A stretch of DNA of 64,000 nucleotides, from NCBI GenBank assembly GCA_959347315.1, contig OY365811.1:43773572-43837571 (forward strand). The letters run 5' to 3'. Under the pieces are notes generated by a model. That model did not search any database, was not told the DNA's origin, and was given only the letters and a program-made list of their open reading frames with translations. The stretch's first letter is position 1, and every line of letters begins with the position of its first letter. This DNA is from Bimastos eiseni. Lineage: Eukaryota > Annelida > Clitellata > Crassiclitellata > Lumbricidae. Position numbers and translations under genes: made by a program. This document shows positions 46,846 to 60,000 of this stretch, one piece after another.

Positions 46846-47069
46846 AGAGCCATTGCTTATGGAATGATCGCCTAGCTTTGCTTAGTGTTATTCTTGCCCC
46901 AACATCTTATAGCAAGAGATAAGAATGTTTAGTTAAACTTACCACAACACCTTCAGCGAGAGATAAATCTGCTTACTGATTTTATAGTTGATCCACTATA
47001 TACAACGCAGCAATTTATATAATTTATCATTTGTATACAACTGTTTTAACTTCTGAACACTCAACTTGG

Positions 47070-47071
<2 letters not shown>
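46846..47071. repeat. Fold-back arm 1 (226 bp)
   Basis: Nearly perfect inverted copy of 47,468-47,693. It begins AGAGCCATTGCTTATGG and ends CACTCAACTTGGTA. The 396-bp spacer holds a TA run and the start of the AGTGGCGTAGGCA element. Confidence 0.92.

Positions 47072-47113
<42 letters not shown>
47072..47113. repeat. (TA)n repeat
   Basis: About 20 TA units between fold-back arm 1 and the next inverted repeat; it may be a cruciform-prone or insertion-target site. Confidence 0.9.
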
Positions 47114-47117
<4 letters not shown>

Positions 47118-47467
47118 GCGTAGGCAAGGGGGGTTTGGGGGGTTAAAACCCCAATTGGCTTAGTTAAAAATAGTATTTAGCAACAACCTACAGAATAAGT
47201 TGGGATCATTTTGGGACCGTGCCAATCTCGCTAGTGGAATAACAGACACTCACAGTGTACTGGGTGCAGCATACGCGCCGACTCCACGGAGGCAACAGCT
47301 GTGGCATAGATTTGATGTATACCCAATACCGGATACCAGGGTCACTTTGGCAGGTTGTAAATGAAGCAGAACTTAGCCAATAGTGTGAAAAGCGCAATGT
47401 ATCATTCAATTATTTTCGGATATAGGACAGGGATATAAGACAGCTGTCATAGACCCTATGCGCGCTT

Positions 47468-47693
47468 TACCAAGTTGAGTGTTCAGAAGTTAAAACAGTT
47501 GTATACAAATGATAAATTATATAAATTGCTGCGTTGTATATAGTGGATCAACTATAAAATCAGTAAGTAGATTTATCTTTCGCTGAAGGTGTTGTGGTAA
47601 GTTTAACTAAACATTCTTATCTCTTGCTGTAAGATGTTGGGGCAAGAATAACACTAAGCAAAGCTAAGCGATCATTCCATAAGCAATGGCTCT
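47468..47693. repeat. Fold-back arm 2 (226 bp)
   Basis: Inverted copy of 46,846-47,071 with only a few mismatches, starting TACCAAGTTGAGTGTTCAG and ending AAGCAATGGCTCT. Confidence 0.92.
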
Positions 47694-48579
47694 CAACGTA
47701 TTGGGATTCATTAGTGGCAGAACTAAGGATGTGGTACCGTCGTCTTTAACGCAAAGAAACGGGTAGTGTGCCAAAAAATGCTTTGGGCGCAATGCATTTG
47801 TGCCATTCAACAGTTCATCCAAATGTTACAAAGTTGTTTAAAATTTTGGCAACATTACATTGCCTGTTTTCATCTGTAGAAGTGAGCGTTCTTTCTAAAC
47901 ACTTCGTTGCCTGAAAACATATCTCAGGAACTCGACAAGCAAAATTAGGCTGATTAGCTCTTATACATTTCACGATGAAATGACCCCAACAACCGAGGAT
48001 CAATGAACAACTTAGGAAGCGAAGATTAGATTTCGTTCTGTCAAGCCAAGGACGTTAAGACCAATATTCATTATGATTAAGGAATGAATAAATAGGATAG
48101 GCCCTAATGACAAGAAAACTTAACTTCTACTGATAATCAGAAGAAGTATATTCTATATTAAAATGTTACGAAAAGAAAATCTGAGACTGATTTGCATAGG
48201 CAGGGCTATTTTATAATCATATCTAATTTAAAGCTTGAGTATATGTTTGTAATTTGTTTGTCCATTGTTATAAAAATCACTAGCTATGCGCCTTAGCCGA
48301 TTTTAATAAAAAGTATTTATATTTTGTAATATCACAAAAAACTGTTGCAGTGCAAAAAACGGCAAAAAAAATCCTGGCTCATTTAGCCCCCAAATTTATT
48401 GTAGATCTAGTGTGGAAAATGAATATCCCAAAAGGGACTGCACTAACCCCCCTTGGAGAAATTCTGCCTATGCCACTGGTCGTAACTACTAGTCAAGTAG
48501 TTGGTGATCATCACTGCATATACGTTGACATCAAGGTTGTCTAGTGCTATTGACAATGCTCGTTTCTCTTAGGATGTTA

Positions 48580-49445
48580 AACCTGTGACAGCCTACCATC
48601 AGCGCCAACGTGTTCACAATAGGGTCGTGGTTTTATCACAAAGATGCTATATAAGAGTATTATTGTGGTTTTGGGGTTATTGCTGTTGGCTGCCATGAGT
48701 GTTTGCTGCGCCTGCCACCACAATGTCAAGCGTATGCCGCGCGTCACCTACGCTTGCCGCGTGTCTTCACTGCGTCGCCACAATGCCACGCGATCTCCAC
48801 GTCTTCGCCACGCCTGTCGCGGGACGTTCGCTCCGTGTCTATCACGTTGCCACGGCGATGCCGCGCGTCAGCCGCGCCTTCCACGGCGCCTGCCTTCGCG
48901 CCCTAATCTACTTTTCCGCCGCGTCTGACATTGCCGCGCGCCTGCCACGGAGATGCCGCGCGAATGTCGCGTCTGCCGAAAGGCTTCTGCTCCGTGTCCG
49001 TCACGATGCCACTGTGATGCCGCGTGTCTGTCGCGCCTGCCACGACAATGCCGCATGACGCAGATACGCCTATAAAAGGGAGAGGATTCAGTCAGTTCTT
49101 AGTCGTCGTGGAGCTCGGTCGTCTTAGTCCGTCGTGGAGTCAGTCGGTTTTCAACAGTCGTCGCAGTCATTTGGAGGCGGTCGTCGAGAACAGTCGTCAG
49201 ATTCGTAACGGACAGTCGTCGAACAGTTTACTTAGTCGTCGTAGTCAGTCTTTGAAGTACGTCTTTTAGCAGTCGTCGAAGCGAGAACAGTGTGGCAAAT
49301 TGACAGTTTCATCGGACACTTTAATTGCCAGTTGAGTTACCAATAAAGAATCTTTGTTGAACATCCGTCCCTTGCAGACCGCAGAGCCTTACCCGCAGGA
49401 GGGCCGTCCTGGTAAATAGCTCATCCTGCAGTGGGAAACGCAACA
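48580..49445 (+). mobile_element. Probable solo LTR with TATA box and poly(A) signal
   Basis: Starts near TGTGACAGCC and ends near AAACGCAACA. A GC-rich upstream half (48,690-49,060) has about 30-bp repeats of GCCACGGCGATGCCGCGCGT type. It is followed by the TATA box at 49,071, a GTCGTCG/CAGTCAGT-rich leader, and AATAAA at 49,342, the order U3-R-U5. No target duplication was found at these ends, so the boundaries are uncertain. Confidence 0.5.
49071..49080 (+). promoter_or_regulatory. TATA box (TATAAAAGGG) of the LTR-like element
   Basis: A consensus TATA box about 270 bp upstream of AATAAA at 49,342-49,347, consistent with an LTR promoter and terminator rather than a host gene. Confidence 0.5.
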
Positions 49446-49449
49446 GTAT

Positions 49450-51038
49450 GAATAGCTTACATAATGAGATGATACGAGATTCATATCCTATATCATTAAT
49501 TGAACTCTGCTAATACTAATCCTTTATTGTACATGCCGTACGATTGCAGCCGTTCTTATTAATTAATTTAAAGAAAATACTTACTTTTACTTACTTACTA
49601 CATATTACAATGACAATTTAATTAACTGAAAGCCAACATTCAACACAGAATCAACCAACTCATAATGTCACCAGATGGCAGCCATTTCAACAGATTTTAA
49701 TCATAATTTCCTAGACAATGAAATGCGACAGAACAGTCTTCTTACAATCTGGAGAATACCTTCCCATGCAGATTACAAGTTGAACTATTTTCTAATCCAA
49801 TTCAAAAAAATTCTGTTCATTGATAATATGCAAAAGAAGCCTGCATATCATACAATTACTTCTTACATTGTGCACTGAATGTGTGCCCTGTGCATGTACC
49901 ATGGCATGTGTGAAGGAAGGGGCAACTGTCTAAGGGAGGATGTCTATCAAAAACACTGCCATACATTACTCACTTACATTCATTGCAGACCATTCACACG
50001 CCCAAGAAACGCTCTCTCTCTCTCTTCTGGTCTGTGTCTCTCCACCTGTCTGTCTGTTTCTAGCTGCCCGTCTGTCTGTCTCTCTTCTGCCTCTGTCTCT
50101 GCCTCTGTCTCTCCATCTGTCTGTCTGTTTCTGGCTGTCTGTCTGGCTCTCTCTCTCTTTTGGCCTCTGTCTCTCCATCTGTCTATCTATGTCGTCATCG
50201 ACTGTTGCTCTACTTTTAAATAATTCTCAAAAGTGTTCTCATCACAGAAGATTTCACTAGGATGCACTTAATATAAGAGACATATAATTATTTCTACACC
50301 ACAAACATTTCTGAAACATAACCAAAAGCGATTAGTTATTACAAGTATTCTGCGCTTGGGAAACACAGTCTTGCTAGTCAGCACTAAAACCATGTCTCTG
50401 GCACACAAAATACAATCCAATGTTTTTGTAGATAAGAGAAACTGTTCGACAGACTACATAGTCACCGACACACACACACACACACACACAAACAGAGGCA
50501 CACACCTGTGCGCACACACACAGGCGCACATAGACTGACAAAAGGTCTAAAAATATTTACAGAATAAAGCTACAAAAATAGACACTGTAAGACTCCAGAA
50601 CTGCTTCTGCTAATATGCCTCTCCCTCTGTCCATCTGACTGACTGACTGACTGACTGTCTGTCTATTGTGTCTGTCTCTCTCAGTCTGTCTGTGTCAATC
50701 TGCACACAGTTGACCTTCATCTGGGCACTTGTATGTAAAACAGAATCCCAGTGACATTAGTAGTTTAAAGCTTCTGAGGTGACTAATGAAAGTTGGCCAG
50801 TAAGTCTTCACCAGATGACGATGACAGCAGAGACGATTATGATTAGAGCCTCCGTTGCTGCTGCTGCTGTCGGCAGGGAACGCCACTGTCATCTTCATGA
50901 CAACCACCACAAGCATCATCATCACAAAGACATCACACTCATCCTCATTCTCCTCCTCTTCCTCCTCATTCTCCTCCTCTTCCTCCTCATTCTCCTCCTC
51001 TTCCTCCTCTTTCTCATCCTCCTCCTTGTTGTCGGATG
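49450..51038. other. Downstream flank of LARGE; microsatellites only
   Basis: TCTG/TCTC-rich at 50.0-50.2 kb, (CA)n at 50,469-50,490, a GACT-rich patch at 50,636-50,660 and CTCCTCTTC repeats at 50,940-51,025, which end 14 bp from the LARGE stop codon. The LARGE 3' UTR must lie here, but no clear poly(A) site was identified. Confidence 0.6.
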
Positions 51039-54000
51039 CTACATGTCGGGCGAAAGATATTTGAGCGCCCGAATTCCGTATCTGCGCGAGAGATCTCTCT
51101 GGAATTCGCCCTTTAAGACTTTTAGACAGGTGCGATAGACGTCACTTGAACGGAACTTGGCAATGTCAAAGCTAGGAGCGTGTGGCATATGAACGATGAA
51201 CGCATTCGGAAGGACAACAAAGTCAAAACTAGAAACAGAAACACAACATCATCACATCACCACCACAACTCTTTTCCTCATATTAATATTATTGTCAATA
51301 AGAGTTGAAGACCGTGTCATAAGACAACAGGTGAAAGCCATAGATTCCTTTTGTGAGGAGCAACTAATGTTACACATTGGTCAAAGACAGCATTTCACAG
51401 CAGGCTGTTGTTGGTCATGAACAGATGATCAGCTGAAGACCTTTTAAACTGACCCACCGAACCTTCTTCATCTACCAACACTTTTAAAGTGTACAAAACC
51501 ACGTTAAAACAATGATAGCAGGGATGCATAGAACTCAATTACTCCCTCCTCCGCTTCTACTCTTCCTATTCCCTCTTCCTCCTCCTTGTTCTTCTTCCTC
51601 CTCCTCCTCTTCCTTTTCCTCCTCCAACTCCCTCCTCCTCCTCCTTGCTCTTCTTCTTCCTCCTCTTCCTTCTACTCTTCCTACTCCCTCCTCTTTCTCC
51701 TCCTTCTTCCTCTTCCTCCTCACTCTTTCCTTCAGGAACAGTATAGTTTTTCTTTTCTCTAGGGGTTTTTCGCACTGGGAGTGCCTCTGGTTAGGTTGTA
51801 CTGTGAGAGGCGATTTATAAATCCGTAAATCGAATAGAATAGAATAATAGCAATTTTTGGTGGTGACAGGAGCATTACATTAGAATGATTAGAGCATCAG
51901 TTGTTTGTGATGCACCGTTGTAGCGGTATGGCTGTGTTACCGCGCCATATAAATTGTCTTTATTATTATTACATTACATTAGGAGCTGTAGAGTAGCCAT
52001 AGTGGTGACAGACCCAAGAGCATCCAGTTCCATGATATGTGAAACTTTATTCCATCCAAATCCTACAAATCTCTGGTCATAGAACGGAATCTCTTTTCTC
52101 GGAACGACGACGAAAGGCTCAAAGTCCGCTTCCCAGTTGACCTGCAATCACACGAAACATCAGCCTCCTCAACACCGTTCTGCGTTTATAAAGCGAGCAA
52201 TGGCTCCAACCGTCAGATAACGCGTCACCCTCACTCTCATTGAACGAGAGCAGCTATAGTTGCGAACAATCTTACTAAAAGTCGGATTAACTCCACACAA
52301 ACTAACTGTCTAACTAAAAGCAACTATTCAAATTAATAAATCATTTCAGTCAATCAAAATGGAAATACAATAGTTGACACCGATGTAGGGTACAGGTCAA
52401 ATACCTTGTATGCAGTCGTAGCCGTTCTCCATTTCGCAAAGTTAGTGGCTGCTTGACCTTGAGGCCAGACATGATACCTGAGACAAGGACAAAGAGAGAG
52501 AAAAGAGAGAGCAAGATATTAGAAACTGAAATCTGACAGAAAATGACATCAACAGCAATCTATTAATGCAGAAATAAGACAATACATTATCAACAAAATT
52601 AAATTTACCATTTTAAACAAGATCATAGTAAACACGATCACAGCCAAAATGATCATATGCAAAGACAATCATAAGCAAAGACGATCATAGAATGATTACA
52701 ACAACAAAGATGATCATAGCAAAGATGATCATAGCAAAAATTATCACAGCAAAGATTATCATAGTAAAGATGATCATAGCAAAGATGATCACAGCGAAGA
52801 TGATCATCGCAAAGATTATCACAGCAAAGATTATCATAGAACAGATGATCATAGAAAAGATGATCATAGTAAAGATGATCATAGCAAAGATGATCATAGA
52901 AAAGATGATCATAGAAAAGATGATGACAGCAAAGATGACCGCAACAAAGTGATCGCAGTAGCGATGAAGGCAACGAATGGATAAGTTGTAGTTGTAGTTG
53001 TCGTTGCCTGACCTGAACGTGAAGAGGGATCCGACGTCTAGCATGGCTATAAGGTCAGCCTTTGATGTGGGAAAATTCAGTTTGTATCTCTGTGTCTCAA
53101 ATGCTGGAACAACGAACGCCTGAAAAAGTGAAACAAGAAGTGGTGACATCATCAAGCAGCAACTGCATCATCGCTAACAATGGAACTAGATGTACTACCT
53201 AACAACAGAGCCAGATGTACTGCCTAACAATGAACCCAGATGCACTCCCTAACAATGGAACCAGATGTACTGCCTAACAGTGGAACCAGATGTACTGCCT
53301 AACAATGGAACTAGAAGTAGTGCCTAACAATGGAACCAGATGTAGTGTCTAATAATGGAACCAGATGTACTGCCTAACAGTGGAACCAGATGTACTGCCT
53401 AACAATGGAACGAGATGTAGTGTCTAACAATGGAACCAGATGTACTGCCTAACAGTGGATCTAGATGTACTTCTTGTGTTGAATATAACAATTAATGAGT
53501 TGATTGCAAAAGAACAGATCGACCTCCTCTCTGTTAAAATCGACTGAATGAGGAAGAATTAGTCAGAAGATGATACCCTTCACCACAACACTGACCCTCC
53601 ATCCACCCTTAAGCACTAGTGCCATACAGTATTACAGACCCTTTTAAGCATTACAGCCATACAGACCTTCTTTTAGAGACCTTCTTAATTATTAGAGCCA
53701 TAGAGACCTTCTTAAGCATTAGGGCCATGGAGACCTTCTTAAGCATTAGAGCCATAGAGACCTTCTTAAGCATTAGAGCCATAGAGACCTTCTTAAGCAT
53801 TAGAGCCATAGAGACCTTCTTAAGCATTAGAGCCATAGAAACCTTCTTAAGCATTAGAGACCTTCTTAAGCATTAGAGACCTTCTTAAGCATTAGAGACC
53901 TTCTTAAGCATTAGAGACCTTCTTAAGCATTAGAGACCTTCTTAAGCATTAGAGACCTTCTTAAGCATTAGAGACCTTCTTAAGCATTAGAGACCTTCTT

Positions 54001-57000
54001 AAGCATTAGAGACCTTCTTAAGCATTAGAGACCTTCTTAAGCATTAGAGACCTTCTTAAGCATTAGAGACCTTCTTAAGCATTAGAGACCTTCTTAAGCA
54101 TTAGAGACCTTCTTAAGCATTAGAGACCTTCTTAAGCATTAGAGCCATAGAGACCTTCTTAAGCATTAGATTCCATACAGACCTTCTTAAACATTAGAGA
54201 CCTTCTTAAGCATTAGAGATCTCCTTAAGCATTAGAGTCATATAGACCTTCTTAAGCACTAGAGCCATATAGACCTTGTTAAGCATTAGAGCCATAGAGA
54301 CCTGTTTGCTGTTGGCCGTCACAGAATTGATCGTCTTCAGCAGGTGGTCGTAGAGATCGGCCATCGGCAGGAAGTCAATGTCACACAAGAAGACGTGCGA
54401 AGTGTTCGCCTGGCGCAATGCCACATTCCGAAGATAGTTAATCGGGTAGAATTGCTGAAACAGATGACACAGAAAAGAGAAACTGCAATGACACAGTCGT
54501 TGGCTTTCTTAAAAATACAAATGCTCATAAGTGTCCTGTGAAAGGTCAGCAGTTGTATGTTGACCTTGACCTTTCAAGAACGAACCACATAACCAAGAAC
54601 TGACCTAAATCATAACCAAGTCACTATCATATCTCACCGACATGAACCTAATAGTCAAGCACAAGAGACACAGAATGAAAACAACAACTACATCATTAGC
54701 ATTCTGTTGATTATAACAAAAACTGTGCAGAACACTCTTCCTCCTCCTATTTCTGCTCCTCATAATGCTCCTCCTCTTCCTCCACTCCTCCTGCTCTACC
54801 TCCTCTGTGTTTTCATTCCACCTACACCATCTTTGTAGACGACATGATAAGCGATGTTGTGTCTGGCCATGAGCACTCGTGAGCTGAGCGCATATCGCAG
54901 GAACTGTTGAGCCTCAGCATCCGACATGTAGAGCGCCAGACTGATTGGTCCAGGCCAATGGATGCACAGCGTCTCCAGCATCTGCAACCGATCTGTGCTC
55001 AACTGCGCCACAAGCGTCACGTCGTTGCCATCCAATGACGACGACGATGAAGTCTTTGCTGGTGAATAGTCGTATTCAATGTAATAGAGATGAGTTCGAT
55101 GAACGATTAGACGCTCACGACGGAAGTCATAGCATTCATCATCCTCGTTTATACTGTTTAACTGGAAAAGCAATTAATACGATCAATTATACAATTGATT
55201 AAACGCTTCACTAACTTCTAAACTCATCACAATCCAAATAATTACATGATTTGCTTGAAACTGGTTAAGAACTAACCTCTACATTAAGCAGAAGTGTCTG
55301 ATCTAACCATGTCCACCATGGAAGCAGAGAGACAAACAGACTGACTGACACTGACAGAGAGAAAGAGAGAGATAGGCAGACAGAGAAAAAGAGAGACAGA
55401 GATACAGACAGAGAGAGAGAGAGAGACAATAAAGCATCAATTTCCAGACTTCTTCTTCTTCTTCTCCTCTTTATCCTCCTTCTCCTTCTTCTTCTTCTTC
55501 AGAATGATGGGAAAGTCGTTCACCTCATCTTCTTTGCTAATCTTCTCGTCTTTATATTCGTCACAGCCAAAGAATTCCTGGCGCAGCAAATTCCCATCAT
55601 ATTCAAGAAACGTTAGGTATAGATTTCTGAAATACTCAATATGCTTGATTTTCACTTTCAGTTTCTTTGGGGAATTCCAGTGAATGATCTGCAGAAGAAA
55701 CAGAAACCAAACGTAATGCCAACTAAACCACCGTCTGCAGAATCTCAAATGCTTACACTATTCGCTGACTCTTTTCAGCAGGGAACCACACAAAGAGACA
55801 GACGAGAAGCTATTAGAAAAGCCGTAGACCTTCTTAGTTAAGCCTCACAAAGGGGCACTTCATAAATGCTCAGAATGAATGAATGATAACATTGAGAAGA
55901 AATGTCTACTAGACCAGCAGTTAGCAACCTTCTTGTTGTTGTACCCCAAAACTAAAATAATATTTGTGTGCATACCCCAACAGATGGGGTAGGCAATGGC
56001 AAACCAGCCTCTGTCAACGTGTCCAGAAAATCGCAATGGGACAAAACAATATAAGTTTTGTTCTTGCGATCACTAGAGTTTTAAGAACTGACAGTACAAG
56101 GTGACAAGGTGCAACCCCCCAATAGAAAAGCTTGTCAGAAACATTCTGTGGTAATTTATTTAATTAGAATAGATTATTAGAATAAGAATATTGGTTATAA
56201 TATCATTAATGAATTTTGCTAAATTTATTATATTAAAATTATTGTTGTACAATGTACACCTTATACAGAACAGCTGAGAACATAAAAAAAAATATTTAAC
56301 AATATTTAGTAAACTACTGTTACAGTATAACTATAATACGCATAAACATGGCATTTCAAAACCTGCGATTAGTATCTGTTTCGGTTAATACTTAATTAAA
56401 AATTTTCATGTATACTCCTTGGCAACAGCTGAAAAGCGTTCTATTAGACGACGATTGTACCTTGAGATCGGAGACCTGCATGTAGCACTGTTCACTGCGA
56501 GTGTTGTCACTGAGTTGCACATTCCACTGACACGGCAGATGATGCACTATGTCTGGATTCTGCTTAATGACGGCATTGAAAATGTCCTACACACATCCAG
56601 AACACACAAATAGAGACAAATAGAAAGACAAATAGAGAGACAAATAGAGAGACAAATAGAAAGACAAATAGAGAGACAAATAGAGAGACAAATAGAAAGA
56701 CAAATAGAGAGACAAATAGAGAGACAAATAGAAAGACAAATAGAGAGACAAATAGAAAGACAAAAAGAGAGACAAATAGAGCGACAAATAGAGAGACAAA
56801 TAGAGAGACAAATAGAGAGACAAATAGAGAGACAAATAGAGAGACAAATAGAGAGACAAATAGAAAGACAAATAGAAAGACAAATAGAGAGACAAATAGA
56901 AAGACAAAAAGAGAGACAAATAGAGCGACAAATAGAGAGACAAATAGAGAGACAAATAGAGAGACAAATAGAGAGACAAATAGAGAGACAAATAGAGAGA

Positions 57001-60000
57001 CAAATAGAAAGACAAATAGAAAGACAAATAGAGAGACAAATAGAGAGACAAATAGAGAGACAAATAGAGAGACAAATAGAGAGACAAATAGAGAGACAAA
57101 TAGAGAGACAAATAGAGAGACAAATAGAGAGACAAGTGAGTAGTCAATAGTTGTGTGTTGCACAGCTGTGGATCCCATTATGTCATCTATGGGCTTCCTT
57201 GCAACCAACGCAACACACAAGTGACAACCACACATTGAAACAAAACATGTTACAACCAAGAGAAACTGAATCATATTAAGAGATTTACACATAGAGGGCC
57301 TGTGAATAAGCTGGTTCCCCAGCGACTTTCCTCTTTTTGGCTCTGCAGAAAATTGATTACAGTTACACTAAGATTTATAAGCATCAGATGCATTCACAAT
57401 GTCAAGGATGAAAAAGGAATGCTTTCAACGGCCAATGGAAATAATCGACAGATAAGGACGACACTTCAAGACAGACACATAATTATTAGAATAAGACTTG
57501 CCAACAAATCTGATTGAAATCCAACAATTAAGCAGACAATTCATCACCTGTTCCAAGAAATAGCTAAGAAATGCATTAAATAAACTTAAATAATATGTTT
57601 GTTTGAACTTTGAAGCCAAGTGAAAGCGTATTCACAGCTGCATAATCATAAATTGACCTTTCGTAAATGTACACTACACTCAGACCGACATTGGGAAGTA
57701 GTCATGTGACAGCAACAACAGCAGCAGCAACAATAACAACAGCATCAGCAGAGTCAGCAACAGCAGAAACAACAGATGCAAGCAACAGCAGCAGCACCAA
57801 CAACAACAGCAGAAGCAACAGCAGCAACAACAACAACAACAATAGCTAGCAACAGCAGCAGAAGCAACAGCAACAGCAGCAATAACAACAGCATCAGCAG
57901 CAGCAGAAACATCAGCAGCAACAGCAGCAGAAGCAGCAGCAGCAACACCAACAGCAGCAACAATAGCAACAGCAGCAGAAGCATCGGCAGCAGAAGCAGC
58001 AGCAGAAGCAGCAACAACGATGCATTCATTGACCTGGTCAGCAAGAGCAGTTGAGTAGAGAGTCATGAGTTCACGTTCTGCTATCAAACGCCACATCTGA
58101 CTCCATCCAATCTCACGCAGTCTCTCGAGATTCATCAGAATCACTCCTGTGTTGAATCCTCTTCCCTACAAGACAAGAATGTATTACCACAACAAACGCT
58201 ACCACCGCCACCCATGACCATCCACTAACACCCACCACCACCAACCCTCACCCACCAACACCCCATGACCACCCACCGACATCCAACCCCACCCACCGAC
58301 CACCACCCACAACGAGAACAACAGCCTGATGATGTGATTATGCAAATGGCAATCATTAGATGAGATGTCTGAGCTTCCCATCAGCCTCTGTACCAAAAAC
58401 AGACACAAAGTCAATGCAAAGAAGCAAAAGATGAGCTGAGATGAACAGATGGCCATCAGAGCGAAACATGGCAACCAATCATCAACATCATCATCAGTAA
58501 CACAACAACGAAAGGACATCAACTCACATTGCCTTCCAATCAACTCATCTCACCAATTCAAACAAAACAATTACTCTATGTATAATTAACTAAATGACCA
58601 AGCCACTGAATGATTAATTCACTAAATGACTAAGACATTTAGTGACTAAGTCACTCGGTGAATGAGTGATTGCGTGAATGATTGAGTGAATGACTGATTG
58701 AATGATTGATTGACTGACCAGAGCAGGCCATGGTCGGTGGTTCCTCCACAGCCTTCCCAGATACCAATCACTCTGATTTTCCACAAGACCAAGTGCCTAA
58801 AATTAGAATAAGTGAATACAGCAAACGAAACAACTTATATATAAAATCAAAACAACACCGAAAAGCCACTGAGGCACTAAGAAGACGTTGTCCACATCGA
58901 CCTTTGGCCAGTGAAATGGAGTGATGGAACAAAGGCTGGCAGATGAAGGACATCCTTAGGATGAAGATAAAAGATTAATGCCACGAATGAATGGACAAAT
59001 GCAAATGTTAACAAATTCAAATGGTTGGAAGAATGAAACGAGTTCTCAATGAAGATGATATCCACTGATAGATGCATCAGTTAATGATGAAAACCTCCTT
59101 CTTCTTGAACTTGTGAAATAGCTTCCATAATTCTCCAACATCCGTTGCAAAGGTGATGTCTGTATCCAAAACGATCACCTACAATGACAGATAAGAACTC
59201 ATCACTCCCTACTTCAACTGACCTTAATTGTAGACAAGAACTCATCACTTTCCACTTCAATTGCCTTAATTGTAGACATGGACTCATCACTGCCCACTTC
59301 AATTGGAATAAATTGTAGACAAGAAGTCATCACTCCCCACTTCAACTGAATTTAATTTCAGACAGTAACTCATCCCTTCCTACTTCAACTGACCTTAATT
59401 GTAGACAAGAGCTCATCCCTCCTTATGTCAACTGAATTTAATTTTAGACAAGATATCATTCCTCCCTACTTAGAACCACTAATGCTTCATTCATTCATTC
59501 AATTATTCATTTCAAAAACTTTATATAGCACCCCTATCGCTAGAACATCACCTCAGAGCACTCCTGAGTAGGTTTCTTATAGGGGTGCTATATAAATGCT
59601 CAGAATGAATGAATGAGAACTTCTCCAATAGAGGTACTAGATACTAGATACAATGACAAGACCACATTCACACAGAGGCAGACAGACAGACAGACTGAGG
59701 CAGACATAATGACAGAAACATCAAACAACGTTCCTTTAGCCTTAAACTTCAAAATGCCATCACTGGGTGGCAGCCTATTAATATCGCGAAACAGGAGAGG
59801 GTCCCAAAAGTGCCCTCACACAGGCCTGATGCGGTCCCTAGCCGTATTTTTGAATTTTTAAAGAAATATACTAATTTCCAATTTGACAAACACATTTTAA
59901 TTATAATATATTCATTTTAGCAGCATTTAACATTTTAGCGATTTAGCTGTTCGATGGTCAAGCCCAGGTGCAACACTAAAACGCTTTTTAATCTCAAAAA

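Larger units (their letters stand above)
46845..48478. mobile_element. Nested insertion with 8-bp duplication GTCGTAAC (1,634 bp)
   Basis: The perfect duplication GTCGTAAC lies at 46837-46844 and 48479-48486, inside the outer element. The left end CAGAGCCATTGC and the right end (reverse complement CAGTGGCATAGGC) match only partly. A second pair of inverted repeats, AGTGGCGTAGGCA at 47,114 and its partner at 48,465-48,477, suggests that two related elements are joined here. Confidence 0.75.
45740..48516. mobile_element. Outer hAT-like element, interrupted by a nested insertion
   Basis: Starts CAATGATGGGCAC and ends GTGATCATCACTG; flanks CATATATG and CATATACG (7 of 8 match). Subterminal regions are full of GTAGTTATAACTACT-type motifs on both sides (45,750-45,900; 46,725-46,840; 48,480-48,505). 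Without the nested insertion and its duplication it would be about 1.1 kb. No transposase is visible. Confidence 0.72.
51039..55161 (-). other. LARGE GT49 (glucuronyltransferase) half
   Basis: Six exons (55161-54826 to 51228-51039) encode the GT49 domain, related to B4GAT1, which adds glucuronic acid in a beta-1,3 linkage. Landmarks are [35 protein letters not shown], the DID metal site, [21 protein letters not shown] and [11 protein letters not shown]. The protein ends LKYLSPDM before TAG at 51041-51039. A serine-rich insertion (TSSSSSLDG) lies in the first exon of this half. Confidence 0.9.

Noticed and set aside
50855..51064. Plus-strand Ser-rich frame overlapping the end of LARGE
   Set aside because: It is the reverse strand of the LARGE terminal exon plus a CTCCTCTTC repeat.
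55913..56440. Possible further hAT-like element starting CAGCAGTTAGCAACC
   Set aside because: The left end is hAT-like and CTACTAGAC/CTATTAGAC occurs near both ends, but the right copy is not adjacent to a matching CTG end, so the boundaries cannot be supported.
56564..57292. Frames of 186 and 242 residues (LSLYLSLY and SLFVSLFV)
   Set aside because: Products of the CAAATAGAGAGA 12-bp array; hydrophobic periodicity comes from the repeat, not from a membrane protein.
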